64,000 nt of DNA from Sphingomonas sp. (lineage in GTDB: Bacteria; Pseudomonadota; Alphaproteobacteria; Sphingomonadales; Sphingomonadaceae). The notes under the pieces were generated by a model, which saw only the letters and a list, made by a program, of their open reading frames with translations, was not told where the DNA came from and did not search any database. Location: contig NZ_JAGHZV010000003.1 in assembly GCF_017745215.1 (NCBI RefSeq), positions 1-64,000 of the forward strand, given 5' to 3'. A program made the position numbers and the translations under genes. Position 1 is the first letter of the stretch. Each line of letters starts with the position of its first letter. Below, piece by piece: positions 1 to 6,885 of this stretch.

Positions 1-160
1 CTCCCTCTCCAACTCGTGTGGGGCCGTTCGCCCCAAAACCGTCATCCCGGCGAAAGCCGGGACCCAGGGCCGCGAGCGACGTCCTGCTTGGCCCTGGGTC
101 CCGGCTTTCGCCGGGATGACGGTTTTGGGGCGAACGGCCCCACACGAGTTGGAGAGGGAG
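1..160. repeat. Nested long inverted repeat with REP-like core
   Basis: Positions 1-40 are the exact reverse complement of 121-160. Between these outer arms lies a copy of the dispersed REP-like palindrome (41-120), whose own arms begin with GTCATCCCGGCGAAAGCC and close with the matching complement ending at GGGATGAC. The whole 160 nt can fold into one long hairpin or cruciform. The left arm touches the window edge, so the repeat may extend further upstream. It sits upstream of hmgA, and no coding function is seen. Confidence 0.9.
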
Positions 161-161
161 A

Positions 162-206
162 GCCGGGCGAAGCACGCGAGTAGCTTGAAGCGTGCTTCGC
201 CCCGGC
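162..206. repeat. Hairpin upstream of hmgA
   Basis: The 16 nt at 162-177 pair with 190-206, with one bulged C, around a 12-nt loop. It follows directly on the large palindrome. It could act as a terminator stem without a T-run or as an mRNA-stabilising structure. Its location 45 nt ahead of the hmgA start suggests it lies in or before the hmgA leader. Confidence 0.7.
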
Positions 207-251
207 CAATCCTCTTCCCCTCCCTTCCAGGGAGGGGAGCAAGGCAGGGCA

Positions 252-1529
252 ATGACCGACTATTTCCCCGGCTTCGATAACCACGTCTCGACCGAGGCCG
301 TCCCCGGCGCGCTGCCGGTCGGGCGCAACAGCCCGCAGAAGCCCGCCTATGGCCTCTATGCCGAGCAGCTCTCGGGCACCGCCTTCACCGCGCCGCGCCA
401 CGAGAACCGCCGCAGCTGGCTCTATCGCCTGCGCCCCAGCGCCGAGCATCCGCCCTACACGCGCTACCAGGGCGCGCCGCGCTTCGCCGCCGGCACCTCG
501 AACGAGCCCCTGCCCCCCAACCGCCTGCGCTGGGACCCGATCGAAGCGCCCGGCCCCGGCACCGACCTGATCGACGGCATGACCACGATGCTCGCCAACC
601 GCGACCCCGCGGACCTCGAGGGCGTCGCGGTCCACCTCTATGCCGCCAACCGCGACATGGACGCACGCGCCTTCGTCAACGCCGACGGCGAATTGCTCTT
701 CATCCCCCAGCTGGGCCGCCTCAGCCTCCTCACCGAGCTCGGCCGGGTCGACATCGCCCCCGGCCAGATCGCGCTCGTGCCGCGCGGCGTCCGCTTCCGC
801 GCGCTGCTCCCCGATGGCGAGGCGCGCGGCTATGTCGCCGAGAACCATGGCGCGCTGTTCCGCCTGCCCGACCTCGGCCCGATCGGCGCCAACGGCCTCG
901 CCAACCCGCGCGACTTCGAGACGCCCGCCGCCTGGTTCGAGGATCGCGACGAGCCCTTCGAGCTGGTCCAGAAGTCGCTCGGCAGCCTGTGGATGGTCAC
1001 GCTCGACCACAGCCCGCTCGACGTCGTCGCCTGGCACGGCAACCTCGCGCCCTGGCGCTATGACCTCGCGCGGTTCAACACGATGAACACGGTGAGCTTC
1101 GACCATCCCGATCCGTCGATCTTCACCGTGCTGACTTCGCCGAGCGACGTCCCCGGCCGCGCCAATGCCGATTTCGTGATCTTCCCGCCGCGCTGGATGG
1201 TGGCGGAGGACACGTTCCGCCCGCCCTGGTTCCATCGCAACGTGATGTCCGAAGCGATGGGGCTGATCCACGGCGCCTATGACGCCAAGGCCGAGGGCTT
1301 CGCGCCGGGCGGGCTCTCGCTGCACAACCTCATGGCCGGCCACGGCCCCGACGTCGCCAGCTGGCAGGGCGCGACCAACGCCGAATTGAAGCCGCACAAG
1401 ATCGAAGGCACCATGGCCTTCATGGTCGAGACCTGCTGGCCCTATCGCCCGACGGAATATGCGCTGGCGCACGCCCAGCACGATTACGACGCGGCATGGA
1501 ACGGCTTCCCGAAGGCGACGCTGCCGTGA
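252..1529 (+). CDS. hmgA: Homogentisate 1,2-dioxygenase
   Basis: Non-heme iron(II) dioxygenase that opens the ring of homogentisate to maleylacetoacetate in tyrosine/phenylalanine degradation; cytosolic. The product is 425 residues, close to the usual 430-445. It opens with [11 protein letters not shown], typical of bacterial HmgA, and carries the block [13 protein letters not shown] that contains the conserved His and Glu iron ligands of the family. An in-frame start at 192 is possible but would add 20 residues read through repeat-like sequence, so the ATG at 252 is chosen; GGCAGGG just upstream is a weak ribosome-binding site. The next genes (Rieske protein, ivd) face the same way. No hpd, maiA or fahA is present in the window. 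Confidence 0.95.
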   Translation: MTDYFPGFDNHVSTEAVPGALPVGRNSPQKPAYGLYAEQLSGTAFTAPRHENRRSWLYRLRPSAEHPPYTRYQGAPRFAAGTSNEPLPPNRLRWDPIEAPGPGTDLIDGMTTMLANRDPADLEGVAVHLYAANRDMDARAFVNADGELLFIPQLGRLSLLTELGRVDIAPGQIALVPRGVRFRALLPDGEARGYVAENHGALFRLPDLGPIGANGLANPRDFETPAAWFEDRDEPFELVQKSLGSLWMVTLDHSPLDVVAWHGNLAPWRYDLARFNTMNTVSFDHPDPSIFTVLTSPSDVPGRANADFVIFPPRWMVAEDTFRPPWFHRNVMSEAMGLIHGAYDAKAEGFAPGGLSLHNLMAGHGPDVASWQGATNAELKPHKIEGTMAFMVETCWPYRPTEYALAHAQHDYDAAWNGFPKATLP

Positions 1530-1556
1530 GGATGTCGAGCTGGACCGAAATTTATC

Positions 1557-1636
1557 GTCATCCCGGCGAAAGCCGGGACCCAGGGTCACGAGCGACGTCC
1601 TGCTTGGCCCTGGGTCCCGGCTTTCGCCGGGATGAC
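1557..1636. repeat. REP-like palindromic repeat, copy 2
   Basis: An 80-nt imperfect palindrome with the same arms as the core at 41-120 (GTCATCCCGGCGAAAGCC and its complement) and almost the same central sequence, lying 27 nt after hmgA and 28 nt before the Rieske gene. These two copies are more alike than the other three in the window. Confidence 0.9.
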
Positions 1637-1664
1637 GGTTGATTGAGAGGGTCGAAGCGCTCTC

Positions 1665-2018
1665 ATGGACCGCCTCACCGCCACGCCCCCCGACGTCACC
1701 CTCGGCCCGCTCGACCTCATCCCCGACGGCGCTGCGCGCAACTTCGTCCTCGAGATGAAGGCCGGCCGCTTCCACGGCTTCGTCGTGCGCCGCGGCGGCG
1801 AGGTCCACGGCTATGTCGACCGATGCGCGCACATGGCGCTGCCGCTCGCCCAGACGCTCGACGCCTATCTCACCCCCGACGGCAGCCTGATCCAGTGCAG
1901 CTGGCACGGCGCGCTCTACCGGATCGAGGACGGCCTCTGCGTCGGCGGCCCCTGCGCCGGCGCGCGGCTCGCCGCCTGGCCGGTGGCAGTACGCGACGGA
2001 ATGATCGTCACGGCCTGA
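1665..2018 (+). CDS. Small Rieske [2Fe-2S] protein
   Basis: A 117-residue single-domain Rieske protein. The ligand pairs are visible as Cys54-Ala-His56 and Cys78-Ser-Trp-His81, the CxH and CxxH boxes that bind a [2Fe-2S] cluster. There is no signal peptide or membrane segment, so it is probably a cytosolic electron-transfer ferredoxin of the type that serves oxygenases. Adjacent HmgA is not known to need a Rieske partner, so the partner cannot be named from context. The start at 1665 gives a complete fold; an overlapping longer frame at 1643 is a shadow. A REP-like repeat separates it from hmgA. Confidence 0.85.
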   Translation: MDRLTATPPDVTLGPLDLIPDGAARNFVLEMKAGRFHGFVVRRGGEVHGYVDRCAHMALPLAQTLDAYLTPDGSLIQCSWHGALYRIEDGLCVGGPCAGARLAAWPVAVRDGMIVTA

Positions 2019-2060
2019 ACCCGCGCTTGCGGTTCGCAGCGAAATGCGCGAATAAAGCCG

Positions 2061-2086
2061 AAATAGGTCAGTATTGCTGACTATTT
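2061..2086. promoter_or_regulatory. Candidate operator upstream of ivd
   Basis: An AT-rich inverted repeat: AAATAGGTCAG and CTGACTATTT around TATTG, with a perfect core GTCAG-N5-CTGAC at 2067-2081. It ends 14 nt before the ivd ATG, so a bound regulator could block transcription or initiation. The binding protein is unknown; no dedicated regulator gene lies beside it. Confidence 0.5.
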
Positions 2087-2100
2087 CTTGAGAGGACGTC

Positions 2101-3255
2101 ATGGACCCCACGCTCGATTTCGGCCTCGGCGAGACCGCCGACATGATCCGCGAGACCACGCAGCGCTTTTCGAAGGACCGGATCGAGCCGCTCGCCGCCA
2201 GGATCGACGCCGACGACTGGTTCCCGCGCGACGAGCTCTGGCCGGCGATGGGCGAGCTCGGCCTCCACGGCATCACGGTCGAGGAGCAATGGGGTGGCCT
2301 CGGCCTCGGCTATCTCGAGCACGTCATCGCCTGCGAGGAAGTCAGCCGCGCCTCGGCTTCGATCGGCCTCAGCTATGGCGCGCATTCGAACCTCTGCATC
2401 AACCAGATCCGCCGCTGGGCGAACGAGGAGCAGAAGGCCAAGTATCTCCCCAAGCTGATCTCGGGCGAGCATGTCGGGTCGCTGGCGATGTCCGAGGCGG
2501 GCGCGGGCTCCGACGTCGTCTCGATGAAGCTGCGCGCCGAAGCCGTGTCGGGCGGCTTCCGCCTCAACGGCACCAAGTTCTGGATCACCAACGCGGCCTA
2601 TGCCGACACGCTGGTAGTCTACGCCAAGACTGGCGAAGGCTCGCGCGGCATCACCACCTTCCTGATCGAGAAGGACATGCCCGGCTTCTCGATCGGCCAG
2701 AAGATCGACAAGATGGGGATGCGCGGCTCGCCCACCGCCGAGCTGGTGTTCGACGATTGCTTCGTTCCCGAGGAGCAGGTGATGGGCCCGCTGAACGGCG
2801 GCGTCGGGGTGCTGATGTCGGGCCTCGACTATGAGCGCACCGTGCTTGCCGGCATCCAGCTCGGCATCATGCAGGCCTGCCTCGACGTCGTCCTCCCCTA
2901 TGTCCGCGAGCGCAAGCAGTTCGGCCAGGCGATCGGCACTTTCCAGCTGATGCAGGCCAAGATCGCCGACATGTACGTCGCGCTCAACTCCGCCCGCGCC
3001 TATGTCTATGCGGTCGCGCGCAGCTGCGACGAGGGGCGCACCACGCGCTTCGACGCTGCGGGCGCGATCCTGCTCGCGAGCGAGAATGCGGTGAAGGTCT
3101 CGCTCGAAGCGATCCAGGCGCTGGGCGGCGCCGGCTACACCAAGGACTGGCCGGTCGAGCGCTTCGCCCGCGACGCCAAACTGCTCGATATCGGGGCAGG
3201 CACCAACGAAATCCGCCGCATGCTGATCGGACGCGAGTTGATCGGCGCCGCCTGA
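2101..3255 (+). CDS. ivd: Isovaleryl-CoA dehydrogenase
   Basis: FAD-dependent acyl-CoA dehydrogenase that converts isovaleryl-CoA to 3-methylcrotonyl-CoA in leucine degradation, passing electrons to ETF; cytosolic. The protein is 384 residues, normal for the family. It shows SEAGAGSDVVSM (flavin region), KFWITNA, and GLDYERTVLAG with Glu245, the position of the catalytic base particular to isovaleryl-CoA dehydrogenases. The C-terminal KLLDIGAGTNEIRRMLIGRE block is intact. The downstream mccB/mccA genes at 9.1-13.8 kb perform the next step, but other genes intervene. TTGAGAGGACGTC before the ATG supplies a ribosome-binding site, and an inverted repeat just upstream may control expression. Confidence 0.95.
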   Translation: MDPTLDFGLGETADMIRETTQRFSKDRIEPLAARIDADDWFPRDELWPAMGELGLHGITVEEQWGGLGLGYLEHVIACEEVSRASASIGLSYGAHSNLCINQIRRWANEEQKAKYLPKLISGEHVGSLAMSEAGAGSDVVSMKLRAEAVSGGFRLNGTKFWITNAAYADTLVVYAKTGEGSRGITTFLIEKDMPGFSIGQKIDKMGMRGSPTAELVFDDCFVPEEQVMGPLNGGVGVLMSGLDYERTVLAGIQLGIMQACLDVVLPYVRERKQFGQAIGTFQLMQAKIADMYVALNSARAYVYAVARSCDEGRTTRFDAAGAILLASENAVKVSLEAIQALGGAGYTKDWPVERFARDAKLLDIGAGTNEIRRMLIGRELIGAA

Positions 3256-3265
3256 TCTGCCTATC

Positions 3266-3291
3266 CTCCCCCAAAACAACCCTGGGGGGAG
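3266..3291 (+). promoter_or_regulatory. Hairpin covering the ribosome-binding site of the next gene
   Basis: CTCCCCC (3266-3272) can pair with GGGGGAG (3285-3291). The 3' arm is part of the purine-rich GGGGGGAGAGG that would act as Shine-Dalgarno for the ATG at 3298. It may be a weak terminator of ivd, a site that lowers translation of the next gene, or both. There is no T-run. Confidence 0.45.
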
Positions 3292-3297
3292 AGGATC

Positions 3298-3558
3298 ATG
3301 ATCGGATTGGCCGTCTATGCCGGCATGCTGGCCTATGGCCGCGTGGCGAAGTCGTTCGGGCCGCTGCACTGGCTCGTCGTCGCCGTGATCGCGATCGCCA
3401 CGACGGTGCTCAGCGCGATGATGCTGAACGTTGAATCGAACGGCCAGGTGTTCCTCGGCACGCTGCTCCAGTTCGCGATCCTCGCGGCGATCTATGCCGC
3501 GGGCGTGCTCGGCGGACGCTGGCTCGATCGCCACAAGCAGGTCGACGAACTCGACTGA
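3298..3558 (+). CDS. Small integral membrane protein, unknown function
   Basis: An 86-residue hydrophobic protein with about three predicted membrane segments (roughly residues 2-18, 24-46 and 53-72) and a short charged tail, RWLDRHKQVDELD. I do not recognise a family. It starts 42 nt after ivd, and its ribosome-binding site lies in a possible hairpin. It converges with another small membrane protein gene on the opposite strand, whose stop codon lies 2 nt away. Confidence 0.7.
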   Translation: MIGLAVYAGMLAYGRVAKSFGPLHWLVVAVIAIATTVLSAMMLNVESNGQVFLGTLLQFAILAAIYAAGVLGGRWLDRHKQVDELD

Positions 3559-3560
3559 AC

Positions 3561-3965
3561 TCAGCCCCGCGCCGGCTCCGGCCAGACGATCATGCACGCG
3601 AGGCTGACCGCCAGGCTCGCGAGGTAGAAGAGCATGGGCGCGGTCCAGTTCGCCGGCGTGCCAAACAGCCCGCCGGCGGAGCGGAACAGCTCGTTCAGCC
3701 ATTGCACCATGCCGATGTCGAGCAGCAGCGCCGCGACCGCGAAGGCGCTGAACTGCGCACCGAAGCTCGCCCCGCGCAGCGCCGCGCCGACTGTGAGCGC
3801 GGCGATCCAGTGGGTCAGCACCAGCGGCAGCGCCATCGCGCCGCCGAAGAACAGCCCGATCATCACCCCGCCCGGCCCCGGCATCAGCCGCAGCCCCATG
3901 ACGACGCCGAAGATCATCCCCGCATAGGCCGCGCCGGCCCCTGCCCATTTGACGCTGAAGTCCAT
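3561..3965 (-). CDS. Small integral membrane protein, unknown function
   Basis: A 134-residue protein with four likely membrane segments at about residues 12-30, 33-55, 70-90 and 108-128, and very few charges. The start MDFSVKWAGAG at 3965 is preferred; the open frame continues upstream through the opposing cytochrome gene and that part is a shadow. The family was not recognised with confidence. It is divergent from the cytochrome c lipoprotein gene, with 78 nt between the starts. Confidence 0.65.
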   Translation of the reverse strand: MDFSVKWAGAGAAYAGMIFGVVMGLRLMPGPGGVMIGLFFGGAMALPLVLTHWIAALTVGAALRGASFGAQFSAFAVAALLLDIGMVQWLNELFRSAGGLFGTPANWTAPMLFYLASLAVSLACMIVWPEPARG

Positions 3966-4043
3966 CCGCGCCTCCCGCGCCCTTGTAGACGCGACGCGAT
4001 TACGGTCGCGTAAATATGCTAGGGTCGGCGCAGGGAGGGTCTC

Positions 4044-4880
4044 ATGCGCATCCTGTACGTCTTGGGGTTCGCGCTGCTCGTCGCCGGCTGTGGCTCGGCG
4101 AGGAGCCCCGCGCCTGCCCCCTCGCCCACCGCGCCGTTGCTCCGCTTCGAAGGCGGCGGCGCGACCGACCGCGCGGCGCGGCTCGCGCACGGCAAGCGCC
4201 TCGTCCGCGTCCTCGCCTGCCAGGGCTGCCACGGCGAGACGCTCCAGGGCGAGAACGCCACTGCCGACGACCCGGACTTCGGCGACATGAACGCCCCCAA
4301 CGTCACGCTGCTGCTCCCGGGCTACAGCGACGCCCAGCTCGACCGGCTGATCCGCCATGGCGAGCCCCGGGACGGCCGCCCATTCTGGTTCATGGCCTCC
4401 GAAGGCTTCCAGTTCCTCGGCGACGGCGACCTCGCCGACCTGGTCCTCTACCTCCGCACGATCCCGCCCGCGGGCACGCCGATGCCGCCGATCCGCTTCG
4501 GCCCCGGCTTCCGCAAGGCGCAGGCGAGCGGCGAGGTCGACACCGCGCAGAAGCTGGTCGCGCGCTTCGCCAAGGAACCGCCGGTCGACCTCGACCCCGA
4601 GCACGCCTGGGGCCGCTGGCTGGCGCGCACGGTCTGCGCCGAATGCCACAATGCCGCGCTCCAGGGCTATGCCGGCTTTTCCCCCAACCTCGACATCGCC
4701 GGCGCCTATTCCGCCGCCGAGCTCGAGCGGCTGCTCACCACCGGCCAGGGCAAGACCGGCCGCGACCTCGGCATGATGGCCGCCACCGCGCGCAGCCGCC
4801 TCAAGGAGCTGAGGCCCCGCGAGCGTGCCGCGATCATCGCCTACCTCCTCGCCCGCGCGAAGCACGACACCGACGGCTAG
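4044..4880 (+). CDS. Diheme cytochrome c lipoprotein
   Basis: A 278-residue exported protein. The N-terminus has a lipoprotein signal with lipobox V-A-G-C16, followed by a Pro/Ala/Ser linker. Two heme-binding CxxCH motifs are present, Cys59-Gln-Gly-Cys62-His63 and Cys198-Ala-Glu-Cys201-His202, each followed by a cytochrome-c fold of about 90 residues. It probably carries electrons in the periplasm, anchored to a membrane. No dehydrogenase or oxidase gene lies beside it, so its partner is unknown. GGAGGGTCTC before the ATG is a good ribosome-binding site. Confidence 0.88.
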   Translation: MRILYVLGFALLVAGCGSARSPAPAPSPTAPLLRFEGGGATDRAARLAHGKRLVRVLACQGCHGETLQGENATADDPDFGDMNAPNVTLLLPGYSDAQLDRLIRHGEPRDGRPFWFMASEGFQFLGDGDLADLVLYLRTIPPAGTPMPPIRFGPGFRKAQASGEVDTAQKLVARFAKEPPVDLDPEHAWGRWLARTVCAECHNAALQGYAGFSPNLDIAGAYSAAELERLLTTGQGKTGRDLGMMAATARSRLKELRPRERAAIIAYLLARAKHDTDG

Positions 4881-4928
4881 CCATCTACTTGCTCCCTTCC
4901 AGGGAGGGGAACGGCGCAGGGACGCCGG

Positions 4929-5900
4929 CTACCCCTTCAGCATCCCGATCGTGTGCAGCCAGGTCTCCAGCAGCGCCGGCCAGCGAGTGATCGGCTTGTC
5001 GGTCTCGCGCAGCCCGAAGGCATGGCCGCCCTCGGCGTATAGGTGGAGCTCGGTCGGCACCTTCGCTTCGCGCAGCGCGAGGAAATAGCTCACCGAATTG
5101 CGCACGTCGTCGACCGGATCGTCCTCGGCCTGGATCAGCAGCGTCGGCGGCGTATCGGCGCGGACGGGGTCCCAGGAGAAGAGGTCGACGCCCTTCCCCG
5201 ACCAGAGATGCCCCGGATAGAGCCCCACCGCGAAGTCGGGGCGCGGCGACAACTTGTCCGCCTCGTCGACGGCCGGATAGATCCGCTCGGGCGCATTGCT
5301 GATCGCCGCGATCAGATGCCCGCCCGCCGAGAAGCCGAGCACGCCGACCTTCTTCGGATCGATCCCCAGGCTCGTCGCGCGCCGGCGGAGCAGCCCCATC
5401 GCGCGCTGGGCGTCCTCGAGCGCCATCTGCGGCTTGGGCGGATATTGGCAGTGGCAGTCCTTGTGCCACCACGCCTGGGGCACACGATATTTGAGCACCG
5501 CGCAATTGATCCCCTTCGCTACCGCCCAGTCGCAGACTTCGGTACCTTCCAGGTCGATCGCGAGCGCCTGATAGCCGCCGCCGGGGAAGACGAGGATCGT
5601 CACGCCGCTGTTCGCCCCCGTGGCCGGGTAGAAGGTCATCGTCGGCTTCGAGACGTTCTGGATCGCGAGGAAGGTACGGCCGCCGATCTTGCGCTCGCTG
5701 TGCGTCACTTTCTCGGGCTCGTTCGTCTCGGGCCGCGCGAGCGCCATGCCTTCGGGCCAGAGCGCGATCTCGACGGGCGTGGCAGCCGCCGCCTGCCCTC
5801 GATTATCCTCGGAAGTCGCTGCCCCGCGCCCCGTGCAGGCGACCGGCGACGAGAAGAAGGCGAGCAGCATCGCGCCCACGATCAGGAGCGGCAGTTTCAT
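4929..5900 (-). CDS. Exported alpha/beta-hydrolase (acetyl-esterase type)
   Basis: A 323-residue serine hydrolase with an N-terminal export signal ending near VACTGRG; a lipid anchor on that Cys is possible but the lipobox is weak. FPGGGYQALA marks the oxyanion loop, GFSAGG the nucleophile elbow, and AEDDPVDD and GGHAFG supply the likely Asp and His of the triad. The layout resembles xylan/acetyl-xylan esterase and BD-FAE-type enzymes that remove acetyl groups from plant polysaccharides; the substrate here is inferred only at class level. The start at 5900 puts the signal peptide first; an upstream in-frame start at 5933 adds 11 polar residues. It is divergent from an AmpR-like LysR regulator, which may control it. 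Confidence 0.82.
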   Translation of the reverse strand: MKLPLLIVGAMLLAFFSSPVACTGRGAATSEDNRGQAAAATPVEIALWPEGMALARPETNEPEKVTHSERKIGGRTFLAIQNVSKPTMTFYPATGANSGVTILVFPGGGYQALAIDLEGTEVCDWAVAKGINCAVLKYRVPQAWWHKDCHCQYPPKPQMALEDAQRAMGLLRRRATSLGIDPKKVGVLGFSAGGHLIAAISNAPERIYPAVDEADKLSPRPDFAVGLYPGHLWSGKGVDLFSWDPVRADTPPTLLIQAEDDPVDDVRNSVSYFLALREAKVPTELHLYAEGGHAFGLRETDKPITRWPALLETWLHTIGMLKG

Positions 5901-5959
5901 GGGATTTTCCTCGCTGGTGACGCGCGGATTCAACCGCCGATCGCCTCACCTCACAAGGC

Positions 5960-5990
5960 ATCAAATCTCGACAGAGCCATTAGATTGATT
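5960..5990. promoter_or_regulatory. Dyad between esterase and LysR gene, candidate operator
   Basis: ATCAAATCT at 5960-5968 and AGATTGATT at 5982-5990 form an imperfect dyad, centred near 5975, in the 102-nt space between two divergent starts. LysR regulators usually bind AT-rich dyads of this form between their own gene and the divergent target. Its position just ahead of the regulator's start fits autoregulation. Confidence 0.45.
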
Positions 5991-6002
5991 CATGCCTGGA
6001 CA

Positions 6003-6878
6003 ATGGACAGAGCCCAGCTCCCGCTCAACGCCCTGCGCGCCTTCGAGGCCGCGGCGCGCCATCTCAACTTCACCCGCGCCGCGATCGAGCTCTGCGTCAG
6101 CCAGGGCGCGGTTAGCCACCAGGTCGCGCAGCTCGAGGCGCGGCTGGGCGTCGTGCTGTTCCGCCGGCTGCCGCGCGGGCTCGCGCTCACCGACGAGGGG
6201 CATGCGCTCGTCCCCGCGGTCGCCGATTCGTTCGACCGCATCGGCGCGACGCTCGATCGCTATGCCGGCGGGCGGCTGCGCGAAGTACTCACCATCGGCG
6301 TGGTCGGCACCTTCGCCGCGGGCTGGCTGCTCCGCCGCCTCGCCGACTTCGAGCGCGCGCATCCGCAGGTCGACTTGCGGCTGATGACCAACAACAATCG
6401 CGTCGACCTGGCGGGCGAAGGGCTCGACCTCGCGATCCGCTTCGGCGACGGCGCGTGGCACGGCGTCCAGGCGATGCCGATCCTCACCGCCCCGCTCGCG
6501 CCGCTCTGCACGCCCGCGATCGCGGCGCGGCTGCATGCCCCCCACGCGCTGCTAGGCGAGATGCTGCTGCGCTCCTATCGCGCCGACGAATGGCCGCGCT
6601 GGTGCAAGGCCGCCGGGCTCGGCCCGCCGCCGCCGCCGCGCGGCCCGGTGTTCGACAGCTCGATCCTGATGGTCGCGGCGGCCGAGGCCGGGCTCGGCGT
6701 CGCGCTCGCCCCGCCCGCGATGTTCGGCGACGCGCTGATGGCCGAGCGGCTCGTCCAGCCGTTTCCGATCACCGTCGACAGCGGCGGCTATTGGCTCACC
6801 CGCCTGATGTCGCGCCAGCAGACGCCGGCGATGCAGGCCTTCGCCACCTGGATTGCCGACGAGGTGGCGGGGGGCTGA
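6003..6878 (+). CDS. LysR-family regulator, AmpR/GcvA-like
   Basis: A 291-residue transcription regulator. The winged-helix DNA-binding domain is at residues 5-65 (LNALRAFEAAARHLNFTRAA is typical) and the effector domain runs from about 92 to the end. Several blocks match AmpR, the muropeptide-sensing activator of ampC: VVGTFAAGWL, GLDLAIRFGDGAWHG, LAPLCTP, LLRSYRADEW, VFDSS and YWLTRLMSR. AmpR normally lies divergent from a beta-lactamase gene; here the divergent neighbour is an exported esterase and no beta-lactamase is in the window. It may therefore control the esterase or an unlinked target. The 3' end lies 7 nt from the convergent M13 peptidase gene. Confidence 0.88.
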   Translation: MDRAQLPLNALRAFEAAARHLNFTRAAIELCVSQGAVSHQVAQLEARLGVVLFRRLPRGLALTDEGHALVPAVADSFDRIGATLDRYAGGRLREVLTIGVVGTFAAGWLLRRLADFERAHPQVDLRLMTNNNRVDLAGEGLDLAIRFGDGAWHGVQAMPILTAPLAPLCTPAIAARLHAPHALLGEMLLRSYRADEWPRWCKAAGLGPPPPPRGPVFDSSILMVAAAEAGLGVALAPPAMFGDALMAERLVQPFPITVDSGGYWLTRLMSRQQTPAMQAFATWIADEVAGG

Positions 6879-6885
6879 CCCGCCC

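Noticed and set aside
42..2276. 744-codon open frame on the minus strand across hmgA and ivd
   Set aside because: Antisense shadow of high-GC codon bias; the product is His/Arg/Gly-rich with no fold-like pattern, and it runs through REP repeats.
6003..6878. Calling the LysR gene ampR
   Set aside because: No ampC-type gene is adjacent, and GcvA-type paralogues share part of the signature, so only AmpR-like is justified.
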